From Natronococcus sp. AD-5 (GTDB lineage Archaea; Halobacteriota; Halobacteria; Halobacteriales; Natrialbaceae), in the NCBI RefSeq assembly GCF_030734285.1, contig NZ_CP132295.1, positions 959,157-1,023,156 of the forward strand: a stretch of 64,000 nucleotides of DNA, in the 5' to 3' direction. Both the position numbers and the translations under genes were made by a program. Below, piece after piece: positions 47,131 through 56,261 of this stretch. Under the pieces are notes generated by a model that was not told the DNA's origin, did no database searches, and saw nothing but the letters and a program-made list of their open reading frames with translations. Positions within the stretch are counted from its first letter, which is position 1; every line of letters begins with the position of its first letter.

Positions 47131-47428
47131 CCCATCACGGGACTATACAACTGAGTCACGAACAGATTCGCGTTTCGTGTTCGGTACCGACTCGGTAGGT
47201 CTTTGTCTTATATGTAACAGACATTTCCTCAAAACATCGACCGACCGGTAGAGAACAGGAGAATTTACTACAAACTCCGATGTTCGATGGATCGTATGAC
47301 ATACCCCGGCAGGTGGGTTCCTGCCGGATAGACCTCACATCAGGGCGCTTGCCGGTCGAATCGAATCATTGCCCGCCGGTCGCGAGAGCTACTCGGGTCC
47401 GTCGTCGGGATACAATTCGTGGACGCCC
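47131..47428. other. Spacer with a strong hairpin
   Basis: No gene called. Contains the perfect stem CCGGCAGG-TGGGTT-CCTGCCGG at 47306-47327, a possible terminator or an IS relic. Confidence 0.4.
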
Positions 47429-47572
47429 ATGAGCAGAGGGACGACACTTCGGATTATAGCTTATGATCGGGATGAGTTTAAGCAGCTTGTTGCCGAAGGC
47501 GAGTGGGTGCTGGCTGAGGACGATCCCGAAAATGAGGTCTTTCGGACGCCTAATGGCGACCAGCCGTACTAA
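47429..47572 (+). CDS. Small acidic hypothetical protein, 47 residues
   Basis: ATG 47429 to TAA gives MSRGTTLRIIAYDRDEFKQL... ending FRTPNGDQPY. It is acidic, with helix and beta character, and the codon use fits haloarchaeal coding. The frame is open upstream to 47369. No family known. It lies just before the second repeat cluster. Confidence 0.45.
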   Translation: MSRGTTLRIIAYDRDEFKQLVAEGEWVLAEDDPENEVFRTPNGDQPY

Positions 47573-47715
47573 CTGATTATTGTCGGTGGGTTTCGGGTCC
47601 AAGCCCTGCATGGACAGATTGGGGCCATCCGACAGCGGGAGATGCCAATTTTCCGTAGCTTTGCATAAGAGCGATCCGAGAATCGTTCAAATAATGATAG
47701 AGAACCTACATCCCA

Positions 47716-47818
47716 CCCCAGATTTCCGTCGTTTCGAACCAACCCCATGTTTCCGACGTGAGTTTCAACCCCCCTCGTTTCCGTCGTTTCCCCACACCTC
47801 ACCCCAGATTTCCGTCGT
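47716..47818. repeat. Origin-type repeat cluster of the second, broken origin
   Basis: Four copies of CCCC(A/T)(N)nTTTCCG(T/A)CGT: CCCCAGATTTCCGTCGT at 47716 and again at 47802, CCCCATGTTTCCGACGT at 47743, CCCCTCGTTTCCGTCGT near 47770. Same order and spacing as the cluster behind the intact orc1 at 62869-62980, in the opposite map orientation, and likewise just past the 3' end of the orc remnant. Confidence 0.75.
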
Positions 47819-47843
47819 CCACTCCCACCCAACAGGAAGGAAT

Positions 47844-48392
47844 TTACTCACGCATCCAGTCCTGCATGCGGCTGTCCTCGAGGATCGTTTCGCGAACGAC
47901 CTGGGGATCTTCGATGAAACGATTTTGGAGATGAATCCCGCCCGCACTCCCCTTGTTGATCTTTTCGATTTCGACAACACCGAGGAACGCTTGTTCTTTC
48001 AGGATGTCCCGGAACCGTCGCACGGAAAGGATGTCCATATCCAGGTGATGGCAGATCTGTTTATACTGGTCATACACGCGGCTCATCAGGAAGGCATCGT
48101 CATTGGAGTTGAGGGCTAGCTCCGTTAGCGCGAGCAACGTAGCCTTTGCCTGTGTGGGTGCACCGTTTACGAGTTCTCTGAACCGGTCCTTTTCCGCGTG
48201 TTGCTGAGATTGGCGGACATGTTCCTCCCTCACTTGTTCTGCACCGGCTTCGTAGGCGACTTCCCCGGCATGGCGAAGAATATCGATCGCCTTCCGAGCA
48301 TCGCCGTGTTCTTGAGCTGCGAAGGGCGCTGAGAGTGGGATCACGTCTTCGGTAAGGATGTCGTCCTGGAAGGCGTCCTCGCGATTGTACAT
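47844..48392 (-). pseudogene. Orc1/Cdc6 C-terminal half (lid and winged helix), truncated
   Basis: From MYNREDAFQDDILTEDVIPL (codon at 48392) to the stop at 47844 the 182 residues match residues 229-410 of the intact Orc1 at 61609-62841 at roughly 85-90% identity, including DARKAIDILRHAGEVAYEAG and the winged helix VYDQYKQICHHLDMDILSVR. The AAA+ part with Walker A and B is absent. Upstream the sequence becomes the IS-derived segment B, so an insertion plus deletion removed the N-terminal half. It could still bind the repeats if made, but no start context is seen. Confidence 0.85.
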
Positions 48393-48575
48393 ACGCTCTT
48401 GTGGAGGTGATTGTTGGTAGCAATAGCTCGTCCCGTTCTGGACCAACTGAAGCACCATCGCAGCTGATGATGACTGCTTTCTCCGCGTACCATAGTTGGT
48501 CAGTATGGCAGCAAAATCAGTGGTGGACTCTCTACCAACAATGCGCTTCCGAAGAGCAATTGACCAATTTCTTTT
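48393..48575. repeat. IS-end segment copy B abutting the orc remnant
   Basis: 48410-48542 is a 133-bp segment with inverted ends ATTGTTGGTAG / CTACCAACAAT, matching copy A at 21444-21576 over its whole length with scattered differences. The outer flanks (CGCTCTTGTG; CCGAAGAGC) match too. No transposase is attached. It marks the insertion that destroyed the second orc gene. Confidence 0.7.
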
Positions 48576-48579
48576 CGAA

Positions 48580-49053
48580 TTACTGATATCGGGGATGATC
48601 GTCGAATGAATACTGGTCGACCGGGTCGCCTTTCTCGTTGACCACTTCGGGACACCTATCGCTCGGTTCGTCAGCAATCTCCTTCAGGATCCCGTAGAAC
48701 CGCCATTCGTCACCGTAATCGAAGAGGTCGCAAATCCGATCACCAACCTCGAGGTCTAGCTGACTCGCCAACTCGGCGATCGTCGTCTCCCCTGCGTTGT
48801 AGACCGTCTCGTCCCACCGCATCGACTCACCACTCGGAAGATTCTCGTACTCTTTCGGGCGCTGGTACTTCACGTCGCTTTGCCAGTAGTCTTGATCCAC
48901 TCCGAAAAACCAGAGATGGGCCTGATTGAGCCCCATCGACTCGTTGATGACGGCCTGAAACTCCGCGAGCGTTCGGTCCTCACCGACGACGATATCACGC
49001 CACAGCACAGTCGGATCCCACTCGAGTTTGACGCGGAAGCGATAGGCCGTCAT
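48580..49053 (-). CDS. pRiA4b ORF-3-like protein (Plasmid_pRiA4b family)
   Basis: 157 residues from ATG 49053. Features of the plasmid pRiA4b ORF-3 family: YRFRVKLEWDPTVLWRDIVV near 4-23, TLAEFQAVINESMGLNQAHL near 29-48, WFFGVD, AELASQLDLEVGDRICDLFD near 95-114 and YDYGDEWRFYGILKEI-like FDYGDEWRFYGILKEI. These proteins are about 160-200 residues and of unknown function, common on plasmids. The gene overlaps the 326-residue gene upstream by translational coupling (stop of that gene at 49055, start here at 49053). Confidence 0.75.
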   Translation of the reverse strand: MTAYRFRVKLEWDPTVLWRDIVVGEDRTLAEFQAVINESMGLNQAHLWFFGVDQDYWQSDVKYQRPKEYENLPSGESMRWDETVYNAGETTIAELASQLDLEVGDRICDLFDYGDEWRFYGILKEIADEPSDRCPEVVNEKGDPVDQYSFDDHPRYQ

Positions 49054-49054
49054 C

Positions 49055-50020
49055 TTACACCTCCGCACCGGATCGGAAGCTCGTGAGGTCGTTGATCCGT
49101 CCTTCCAACTCCTCGATCTCGTCTCGTAGCTCCTCGGCCTCGTCTCCCTCCGTCGCAGCCAGGCGGTCCTTGAGGCCCTGGAGCCGCGTCTCCTTCTCCT
49201 CTTCGTCGACCTCGGCCTTACGGACATACTCGCGCTCTTCGATCTCGTAGACGTCCGTCGGTGCTACCTCGGTTACCTCGAGTGCTTCGTCGACTTTTGT
49301 CGAGTCGACGCTGGTGACTCGCTCACGAGGAATGCCAGCGTCCTCGAGCGTCTCGAGGACCTCCTCTTCGCCCCGGAGCGACCGATACGTTCGACCGGTC
49401 CGCTGGACGGAGCCGAATTGCCCGTAAGCGGGCTGATCGTGATGAACGCGATCGAGGAGGACATTGGCAACGTCCCCACGGAGATCGTCGGCATCTCGTT
49501 GCACGTCCGAAAGCAGCGTATAGAGGTTGACCAGAGAGGCGGTTTCCAGGTCCTCGAGTTCGGAGACGTCGTAGCGCTCGAGGGCATCGACCAGTAACAG
49601 CGCGTCCGAGTAGACCGCGAGATCGGGTTCCGTCCGTTCCTCCTCACTGTCAGAAGAAGAGCCACCTCGAACGAACTGAGACGGCGTTGGTTCGTCGGTT
49701 TCGCGAAGTGTTCCTGCTTGCTTGTCGATCTCGAAACGCGGGTGGAGACTCAATACCGCTGGATACGGATCAGCTTCTGGCGGAAGGCGATCGAGTTCGA
49801 ATGCAGCTGTGCCGTCCTGAACCCGGTCGACGAGCGTTCCGAACTGCTCTCGCTGGAGCGGGCGTGATTCCTCTGAGTCGACGAACTCGACGATGATACG
49901 ATGTTCTTGGACGTCCGTAATTCGAACCCGCTGCTCGGATAACGGCGTGATGAGTGTCGCGCCGTCCTCGAGTGCCTCACATTCGGAGAGCAAATTACTC
50001 CACGTGGACGCGAAGGTCAT
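49055..50020 (-). CDS. Hypothetical acidic protein with coiled-coil end
   Basis: 321 residues from ATG 50020 (in-frame starts also at 50029 and 50035). The N-terminal ~110 residues look like a small beta barrel (ATLITPLSEQRVRITDVQEH; IIVEFVDSEESRPLQREQFG); the middle is helical and acidic (YSDALLLVDALERYDVSELE); and the last 60 form a coiled coil (ETRLQGLKDRLAATEGDEAE, ELRDEIEELEGRINDL). No catalytic motif. Translationally coupled to the pRiA4b-like gene downstream, so probably works with it. Not recognised. Confidence 0.65.
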   Translation of the reverse strand: MTFASTWSNLLSECEALEDGATLITPLSEQRVRITDVQEHRIIVEFVDSEESRPLQREQFGTLVDRVQDGTAAFELDRLPPEADPYPAVLSLHPRFEIDKQAGTLRETDEPTPSQFVRGGSSSDSEEERTEPDLAVYSDALLLVDALERYDVSELEDLETASLVNLYTLLSDVQRDADDLRGDVANVLLDRVHHDQPAYGQFGSVQRTGRTYRSLRGEEEVLETLEDAGIPRERVTSVDSTKVDEALEVTEVAPTDVYEIEEREYVRKAEVDEEEKETRLQGLKDRLAATEGDEAEELRDEIEELEGRINDLTSFRSGAEV

Positions 50021-50083
50021 GGGTGACATATACACTTGGTGCAGTAAAACCGTTCGCGGGACGGCTGAGCGCTTTTAGGAGGA

Positions 50084-50439
50084 GTGACCGCATCGTTATC
50101 TGTCTGTACTCTGAAGTACGCCAACGTCAGCGTCAAGTTCCCTGAAGAACTCGACCGGGACTCAAGCAGTTCCTCGAGGAGACGGGCGTCTACACGAACA
50201 AGAGCGAGTTCATTAAGGAGTCGGTCCGTCGCCATCTGATCGAATTGAACAACGAACCGGCGATCGCGGCACTCCGCGTTGAACAGTTACTCGCTCGCGC
50301 CGAGCAGGAACCGGTGAGCGACGACGAACTGCATACCCACTTCAACGATCTTTGTCAGCGTGTCAACAAAAGGGAAGCCGCAGACATAGTCGAAGCCGCT
50401 TGCGAAGAAACAGTCAACGAGTACGCCGATCACGTGTGA
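50084..50439 (+). pseudogene. Ribbon-helix-helix antitoxin, frameshifted
   Basis: From GTG 50084 (preceded by AGGAGG) the frame reads ...LKYANVSVKFPEELDR; then a one-base loss near 50160 moves the frame to LKQFLEETGVYTNKSEFIKE, SVRRHLIELNNEPAIAALRV and on to TGA 50437-50439. The first strand (YANVSVKFP) and the helices match RHH antitoxins. The last codons overlap the start of a PIN remnant at 50436, the typical vapB-vapC arrangement. Confidence 0.65.
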
Positions 50440-50477
50440 AGATCCTCGACACACATCTCTGGGTTTTCGGAACTCCG
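50436..50477 (+). pseudogene. Start of a PIN-domain toxin, the rest lost
   Basis: GTG 50436 begins VKILDTHLWVFGT, the typical first strand and catalytic Asp of a PIN ribonuclease, and overlaps the antitoxin stop. After about 14 codons the reading becomes unrelated and runs into the end of the convergent gene at 50508, so the toxin is deleted and only its first 14 codons remain. Confidence 0.6.
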
Positions 50478-50507
50478 ACCGTAGTAAATCGCCATACAGT
50501 GGTGAAT

Positions 50508-51104
50508 TTACTGTTCGCCATCAGTTGTCTTGAAGGACGAAAGCGATCTCGTCTCTACTTCCTGCTTTGTCTCGCTGGGCGGTGACCGTGTACTGTCCGT
50601 TGAATAGTTTGGGAGCGGCGTATCACCGATATGCTGGATGCGATTCGGGACGATACTGAATGAGTCAGGAAGATCTGCAACATCGACACGGATTCGCAGC
50701 GGGAATACCGGAATCTCTTGTTGTTCGATCGTGGCCATGACGGCCCGTTGATTGTCAGAAAGCTCTGAGGACTGTCCAGTCTTCACCTCGATCGGATATT
50801 CGACCGTATATGCCTCAAACGATGCAGAATCACGGCGCACTGATTCGAACCGGAGTGAGTAGAGCGCATCCGGATACCACGTGGCAAAATCACCGTTGAA
50901 CGGACGCCGCATTCGTACGATGTTTCCATCGATATCGAAACTCGTGCGATACGCGGTATCAGGAATCCATTCAGGGTTATTGGCCTCAAGATCAGCAGTA
51001 TACCAGTCAGCGAAATACTCGCGAATCGCGGTTTTGTGTTCTGTGAGAAGGGTTTCACCAAGAGCGCCTTTCAAGCTGGCAGTGATATCGAATTCAGCGG
51101 GCAT
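50508..51104 (-). CDS. Putative PD-(D/E)XK-type nuclease-like protein
   Basis: 198 residues from ATG 51104 (MPAEFDITASLKGALGETLL). The middle holds TVEYPIEVKTGQSSELSDNQ near 115-134: E-x-K in a beta strand with a preceding acidic residue (PDALYSLRFESVRRDSA), as in PD-(D/E)XK enzymes, followed by RAVMATIEQQEIPVFPLRIR. No partner methylase is present. The last 40 residues are Ser/Thr-rich. Might cut DNA in repair or defence; the call rests on the one motif and is tentative. Confidence 0.55.
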   Translation of the reverse strand: MPAEFDITASLKGALGETLLTEHKTAIREYFADWYTADLEANNPEWIPDTAYRTSFDIDGNIVRMRRPFNGDFATWYPDALYSLRFESVRRDSASFEAYTVEYPIEVKTGQSSELSDNQRAVMATIEQQEIPVFPLRIRVDVADLPDSFSIVPNRIQHIGDTPLPNYSTDSTRSPPSETKQEVETRSLSSFKTTDGEQ

Positions 51105-51288
51105 GGAAGCTATGTAGGATATTTCGCAGCGGAGTGATAGGATTTCTGAATATTCGACGGAACTGCTCCTAATTAGCCATAACTCTGCTCTGACTGTTCG
51201 GATGTCCGTTCCTGGCGAACATCCCACAATCTTCTTCATTCAGTTCGCCCCTGACAGGTGGCGCGATACTCCCAGTCTGAGTGATCTT

Positions 51289-52044
51289 CTAGCGGAACAT
51301 CCCTCGTGCCTGCATCGGTTCGTCCTGTTGATCTTGCGCCTGCTGTAACTGCTGTGCGACTTGCTGTTTCTGTCGCTGGATCTCCTCTGCTTGCTCCTGA
51401 AGTTCGTCAGTCTCGATATTGAACTCGACCAGCGGTTCCAGCGCCGTCTCGATCACCGACTGGGCTGCCAACGGATCCGGAAGACGTGGATCCGCCCGGA
51501 CAAGCAGTAACACTGCTGGAACATCCGCCTGGTAACACGCGTTCACGAGCGCACCCGTCACACCCCCGACAGCACCGGACTCTTCCATCAGTTCGACTCC
51601 AACCTCATCAAGTTCCGCCTTCAACTCCTCGGTCGTCGCAACGCCGACCACATCGCCCTGCTGTTCCTCTGACTGAGCAGGCGCACCAGCAAGAAAGATC
51701 GCCTGGCTAAAGTCCTCGACCAGCTCCTCCAACACACACTGGCTTAATTCATTGAAGGCATCCTCCGGTATCGGCACATCGCTCTGCAGTGTCAGGACAT
51801 CGGGATCCGTCCCGCCATAGACACGTACGGTATCCTGAATGCGTCCGTCCGTGAACGATGCCACCGGTGAAAAGGCATCGGACCGAATCGACCCATACTG
51901 CTTGAGGTCCAATTGAGTGGTAATCTGATCGACGGCGATTGAGGCAACCAATCCGTGACCCGGCAGTCCCTCGATCAGTGTCGGTTTCTCTGCATCAGGA
52001 TCTGTTTCGCGGTGAAACTCTGCCTCACCAGTGTTTGATGTCAT
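51289..52044 (-). CDS. PAC2-family (proteasome assembly chaperone-like) protein
   Basis: 251 residues. PAC2 features: [20 protein letters not shown] near 21-40, the strand [40 protein letters not shown] near 83-102, [20 protein letters not shown] near 128-147, and [20 protein letters not shown] near 157-176. The C-terminus is a Gln-rich helix ([20 protein letters not shown]). Archaeal PAC2 proteins resemble proteasome assembly factors; their exact role is unknown. It is divergent from the Lrp-like regulator at 52258. Confidence 0.85.
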   Translation of the reverse strand: MTSNTGEAEFHRETDPDAEKPTLIEGLPGHGLVASIAVDQITTQLDLKQYGSIRSDAFSPVASFTDGRIQDTVRVYGGTDPDVLTLQSDVPIPEDAFNELSQCVLEELVEDFSQAIFLAGAPAQSEEQQGDVVGVATTEELKAELDEVGVELMEESGAVGGVTGALVNACYQADVPAVLLLVRADPRLPDPLAAQSVIETALEPLVEFNIETDELQEQAEEIQRQKQQVAQQLQQAQDQQDEPMQARGMFR

Positions 52045-52257
52045 ACCCGGCGAACTACATCAACTGGCCACATATGCCTACGGGATACCGACGATTACAA
52101 TACAGTGCGGACTCTCCGAATCTCCGATGATTCCTGCGCCAGTAGACGGCCGTCCGAAAACCCACACACGAATACACATACGGACAGCAGAGAAAATAGA
52201 TACGCCAAAATTGGATATTCAGAAACGATATCTACTTGGAGATTATCACATCACATA

Positions 52258-52725
52258 ATGGCCTACGAGAGCTTGGACGAAGACTTAGTGAACGGACTAC
52301 TTGGCGATGGGCGTGCAAGTCTGCGGAGTCTCGCCGAAGAACTCGATGTCTCCGTTACAACCGTCTCAAACCATCTTTCCGATCTCGAGGAAAACGGGGT
52401 CATCAAAGGATACACGCCAAAAGTCGATTACAACGCTGCCGGATACGATGTCACCGCTGTGATGCAACTTAAAGCCGAAGGGAATGCCCTCCCCGAAATC
52501 ACGGAGACACTGAAAGATCACCAACAGATGATCTCGGTCTATGAGGTGACCGGTGACTACGACGTGATCGCGATCGGTAAATTCGAAGACACCGAAGACA
52601 TGAACGCCCAGATCAAAGCCCTGATCACAGATCCCGACATCAATCAGTCGAACACCAGTATCGTTCTCAATGCTGTCGCTGAAAACGAACAGTTCGAACT
52701 CAACACGGAGAGCAGCGAGACCTAA
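52258..52725 (+). CDS. Lrp/AsnC-family transcriptional regulator
   Basis: 155 residues from ATG 52258. N-terminal [23 protein letters not shown] near 12-31 and [20 protein letters not shown] near 32-51; C-terminal RAM domain: [20 protein letters not shown] near 63-82 and [20 protein letters not shown] near 93-112. Lrp proteins form dimers/octamers that bind amino acids or other small ligands and control metabolic genes. Its 5' end faces the PAC2 gene, with an AT-rich divergent spacer of ~210 bp containing the promoters. Length is normal. Confidence 0.88.
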   Translation: MAYESLDEDLVNGLLGDGRASLRSLAEELDVSVTTVSNHLSDLEENGVIKGYTPKVDYNAAGYDVTAVMQLKAEGNALPEITETLKDHQQMISVYEVTGDYDVIAIGKFEDTEDMNAQIKALITDPDINQSNTSIVLNAVAENEQFELNTESSET

Positions 52726-52798
52726 CGGCGCTACTCGGACAGTCGTCGCTCGAGGACGCTGCGGCTCTCAAGCATGATCACTGTATTGAAGGGGGAGT

Positions 52799-52828
52799 GA
52801 GCTCGGAGCGTGTGACAGGGCCGAGCTC
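52799..52828 (+). terminator. Possible terminator hairpin after the Lrp gene
   Basis: GAGCTCGG-n14-CCGAGCTC forms an 8-bp stem 73 bases after the stop codon. There is no long T run, so the assignment is tentative. The rest of 52726-53031 holds no gene. Confidence 0.3.
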
Positions 52829-53031
52829 TATCTCTGACTCTATGCCAAGGCCTCAAAGGTCTACGCCATCCGTGGTGAAAGTGAATGAGAAACCCCACTA
52901 GATGGTACTCAAGAGGATAGATTACCAGACTATATTCTCGGGAAATTCGCTAGAAGCAGCCTTGTTCTGCCTGATATCGATACTCACACTGAAGACAGGA
53001 GTTATAGAGGAGGAACCAGCACTTCTCAGTA

Positions 53032-53349
53032 ATGGATGATAATCCGGACGTCTCTGAACGATATACGTTCTCTCCACCGCTTGATCTTCCCACTACATTA
53101 GAGACGTTTCAGATCCAGTACTTAGACGTCAACGAGACACGCGCGCTTATTATTTTCAATACAGCAATCCTCAATCTCGAAAGTGCGAAGGGGACACTCA
53201 CTGACCTCGAGAGCGCCGTCATCACGATCTACGAACCGCCTCGAGAGACCAATATCGATGAGATGGACCACAAACCTCTCACATTTATCAAGGATTTCAT
53301 CAATCAGATAACGTCCATCGAGCAGACAACAGCCTTGCGCCACAAATAG
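53032..53349 (+). CDS. Small hypothetical protein, paralogue of 57547-57852
   Basis: 105 residues from ATG 53032. It aligns with the protein at 57547-57852 over its middle: TRALIIFNTAILNLESAKGT (here) with TRMFIIFRNAVLDIKVKEGD there, then DLESAVITIYEPPRETNIDE with ELIAIEVLDSPPRSAEGG. The common core is two beta strands and a helix with a PPR turn. No active-site residues. Function unknown; presence twice within 5 kb suggests a local family. Confidence 0.6.
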   Translation: MDDNPDVSERYTFSPPLDLPTTLETFQIQYLDVNETRALIIFNTAILNLESAKGTLTDLESAVITIYEPPRETNIDEMDHKPLTFIKDFINQITSIEQTTALRHK

Positions 53350-53396
53350 GCGATCGTACGTCGGAAGTTGATCACATTGAAGGTGAACTACCCACC

Positions 53397-53797
53397 CTAC
53401 TCGCTCACGACTGTTGCCATTCGCTTCGTGAGGGTTGGGCTCCCTGTTTTCACGACGCGTTTTGCAGGAAGCGACGTGGTTCCCGTAGGGAGCGCAGTCC
53501 CCACAGGCGTTCGAAAATCGCTGAGCGATTTTCGCAGCCCATCAGAATCGCAGAGCGATTCTGAGACGGTGATTCGGAGCGTCCCGCTCCTACCTGCTTG
53601 ATCCCGCGAGAACGAATGTTCTGGGCTGCGTTCCAATCCCGGTCCGTCGTGAAACCGCGCGACAGACAGGAGTGTTCGCGGACCCACAGCGGCTTATCGG
53701 TCGAAACGCCGCAGACCGCACACTCTTTAGTCGTTTCGACCGGATCGACGGCGACGAAATGCGTGCCTTCGCGTTCGCACTTGTACTCGAGCAAAAC
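53397..53797 (-). pseudogene. TnpB (IS200/IS605-type) C-terminal remnant, frameshifted
   Basis: The minus frame carries LLEYKCEREGTHFVAVDP, then the zinc finger CAVCGVSTDKPLWVREHSC and the last RuvC piece TDRDWNAAQNIRSRGI, i.e. the final third of TnpB. Near 53590 the frame shifts: the normal end TPVGTALPTGTTSLPAKRVV and ...VVSE lies in another frame, ending at 53397. The N-terminal two thirds are absent. A dead relic of an IS200/IS605-group element; a downstream RNA end cannot be recognised. Confidence 0.75.
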
Positions 53798-54537
53798 CGG
53801 GATTTCGGATGGGCCGACCCGAGATCCCAGATCCCTTATCAAAGGGGTGGTGCAGTCGGTGGGGTAACCGAGCATCGGTGGCAGGTGGGGGAACCTGGCC
53901 ATTTGGTATGACACACCACCACACGATAATCTCTTCGAATGGGGCAAGACTGGTGACGAATTCTACATAACGTTGGTCGGCCTATTCGCAGGATTGTCCT
54001 GAGTTGAACTTGCAGGTACTCAAACAGATGCTTGAATCCGGATAGGCAAACCTCTCTTCAGAGCGACAGGTACCGCTGAAACTACATGGTCCCGTATAGA
54101 CTCGAGCAACCAACGTCGACAAAGGACGGTCTCAAGATGTACTCGACTAGAGCGGCAGCGGATGCTTCCAACATGGTGGTATCAACGTGTATCTCACGGT
54201 TTTCGTAGAAGGCGGATGGAAGGGGGATTGTCGTTCCTCCGCCAACGTCAGTAATGGTGAGTCGGGAGTACGGTGGGTGATTGGATCGCTATGGGTGGGT
54301 GGGGAGCTGATCTCGCTTAGCGTCGTCACGTGCTGGTACGAACACGTGACAACTCGCACTCTGGTCGCGATATGTATTAATCGACGAGCTCTCTCCCAGC
54401 GAGTGGGAATGGAACAGAGACTTGCCTTCGCTCAGTAGAGCAAACTTGCTACATGTGACTTTGAGCAAACGAGAACAACGGACTTAGTTCGTGTTCAACG
54501 TAGTTGTTGAAGAGACCGGGTCCACTCAGAGCATCTG
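53798..54537. other. Non-coding stretch
   Basis: About 740 bp with no gene I can support. It includes short words ACGTGCTGGTACGAACACGT (a palindrome-like AACACGTGA/TCACGTG pair near 54328-54350). Frames seen here have no family signal. Confidence 0.4.
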
Positions 54538-54822
54538 CTACCGGTGGTCCCGACCAACGATGCCATAATCGACGTGTACGTCCGGTGTGCTCGGCGAGTC
54601 TGATGCAGGGGTTCCGTTCCAATCGAGCATATGCACGTTCGCCAATTCACCAGAAAATTGGAACCGTCGGACACCGGTTTCGATTACTCCTTCGACAGCA
54701 TGTTCCGAGACCACTGTGGTCTCCTCGAGCGAATCAGCATCAACTGGTTCGATATCACCATTGACGCTAATTTCGTAGTTGGATGGCACTCCGCGACCGA
54801 TTATTGTAACGCGATTTGTCAT
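54538..54822 (-). CDS. Small beta-rich hypothetical protein
   Basis: 94 residues from ATG 54822 (MTNRVTIIGRGVPSNYEISV). Pattern: strand TIIGRG, then YEISVNGDIEPVDAD, TTVVSEHAVEGVIETGVRRF, QFSGELANVHMLDWNGTPAS. Similar small proteins are widespread in haloarchaea (from memory). No catalytic residues are visible. Single gene, promoter near 54830-54900. Confidence 0.6.
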   Translation of the reverse strand: MTNRVTIIGRGVPSNYEISVNGDIEPVDADSLEETTVVSEHAVEGVIETGVRRFQFSGELANVHMLDWNGTPASDSPSTPDVHVDYGIVGRDHR

Positions 54823-54933
54823 TGTACTTCCATTTGGCATACAGTGGTAGATCTAATACTGCCAGTATAAGCCTTCTGATTGCCAAAACCGTCGGTATTC
54901 CCAACGCTCTCGAACGAGCGAATATGGTTTGTG

Positions 54934-55209
54934 CTATAACTCGACGTATTGTACTTCCCACTCTCGTCGATCCTGAATCACCTGCTCACCGGTGTCGGTG
55001 ATCGCATAGTAGTTCGTCCGTCGGTCGAGTTGGCCCTTCTCGACCAGCTCCTTGTTGACAAGCGTGTCGAGGTTGGGGTACAGCCGACCGTGATTGATCT
55101 CGCTCTCGTAATACCTCTCGATTTCCTCTTTGACGTTCTGGCCGGACGGCTGGTCGGCACCTGCGATCACGTACAGGAGGTCTCGTTGGAAGCCGGTGAG
55201 GTCGTCCAT
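54934..55209 (-). CDS. PadR-family transcriptional regulator (first of two)
   Basis: 91 residues from ATG 55209 (MDDLTGFQRDLLYVIAGADQ). PadR winged helix: VKEEIERYYESEINHGRLYP near 27-46, NLDTLVNKELVEKGQLDRRT near 47-66, NYYAITDTGEQVIQDRREWE near 67-86. The long C-terminal helix of larger PadR proteins is short here, as is usual in haloarchaea. Close paralogue of the next gene at 55404-55694. Target genes unknown; likely autoregulated. Confidence 0.88.
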   Translation of the reverse strand: MDDLTGFQRDLLYVIAGADQPSGQNVKEEIERYYESEINHGRLYPNLDTLVNKELVEKGQLDRRTNYYAITDTGEQVIQDRREWEVQYVEL

Positions 55210-55403
55210 CTCACGAGAGTATTCAACGATGCTGTATATGGGTTCTTTGCACGCTGAATTGTATGTTTGTGCGCTGTGAAAGTATAATAATGGATATTTT
55301 GATGAGATAATATCCAAATCCCCGTTCAATATCTTCTCTGGATCTCATTGAGAGTGGAATCGGAACTACCCTGTAGAATACCTTAGGTAGAGTCCACTAC
55401 AGC

Positions 55404-55694
55404 TTATCCACTTTCAAAGAGATCTGAGACATACTCTGCTTCCCAGTCGCGTCGGGCTTCGATTTCCCGTGTTCCCCGCCGCGTTATCGAGTACACGTTT
55501 GTCCGGCGATCGATCTTCCCCTTCTCAACAAGCCCTTTGTCGACGAGCGTATCGAGGTTCGGGTAGAGCCGGCCGTGGTGAATCTCTTTCTCGTAGTAGC
55601 CCTCGAGTTCATCCTTGATCGCGAGACCGTGTGGTTCGTCCAGTCCCGCAATAGCGTACAATAGGTCGCGCTGGAAGCCGGTCAAGTCGTACAT
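55404..55694 (-). CDS. PadR-family transcriptional regulator (second of two)
   Basis: 96 residues from ATG 55694 (MYDLTGFQRDLLYAIAGLDE). Same layout as its neighbour: KDELEGYYEKEIHHGRLYPN, LDTLVDKGLVEKGKIDRRTN, VYSITRRGTREIEARRDWEA. The recognition helix is almost identical to that of the gene at 54934-55209, so the two probably bind similar sites; they are tandem duplicates in the same direction about 195 bp apart. Confidence 0.88.
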   Translation of the reverse strand: MYDLTGFQRDLLYAIAGLDEPHGLAIKDELEGYYEKEIHHGRLYPNLDTLVDKGLVEKGKIDRRTNVYSITRRGTREIEARRDWEAEYVSDLFESG

Positions 55695-55828
55695 GTCATA
55701 ACCCTGGGCTATCAATAACTTAAATATAGGGGGTCTCAAACCCCATCAAACATGAACAATCGTGTTTAATTTGTCAGCGATTAGTAATCCTTTTCCGGCA
55801 GACTGTTGCAGTGAAGACCGTGAGAGAG

Positions 55829-56134
55829 ATGGACATGCAGGTAAGCAAAAACGACTCTCCAACGAAAACGACCGTATCTGGCACTGGTGAATGGGAGCGG
55901 GATACCGAGAACACGCTTGTCTATGCAGTTGTCTCGGCAGTTGCAGAAGCAGAGGGAACTGACCCTGTCGAACTGCCGCCACTCTATGAGGCAATCCATC
56001 CTGAAGCACTGAACGACCTCTTCACCTCCTGATCTAAACCTGCTATCGATCAGGTTACGTTCCAATATGCCGGGTATGACGTCGCCGTGCATGGGAGCGG
56101 CGATGTCCAGATCCAGTCCGTCCCTGAAGCCTGA
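55829..56134 (+). pseudogene. HalOD1-domain protein with an in-frame UGA
   Basis: From ATG 55829 (GTG 55811 also possible) the frame encodes the HalOD1 N-part (YAVVSAVAEAEGTDPVELPP, LYEAIHPEALNDLFTS) and then TGA at 56030-56032. The same frame goes on for 34 codons with the expected second half (SKPAIDQVTFQYAGYDVAVH, GSGDVQIQSVPEA) to TGA 56132-56134. HalOD1 modules are short output domains of haloarchaea. A single base change would restore it. The shortened product could still be made. Confidence 0.7.
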
Positions 56135-56261
56135 TTGCAGCGTTTTCTTAGCATCACCGCACAGACTAATGTGCGTCCCGCGATTCGATTGCACCCCTTC
56201 GAAGAGGGGATACAATTAAGCATCATAGCCCTGAGGATTACATATACAGGTGAATTGATGG

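Noticed and set aside
47156..47338. Small minus-strand frame next to the IS
   Set aside because: No acidic bias, no start context; overlaps a hairpin spacer.
53950..54500. Small frames in the non-coding stretch after the TnpB relic
   Set aside because: Overlapping frames on both strands with no consistent composition or family signal.
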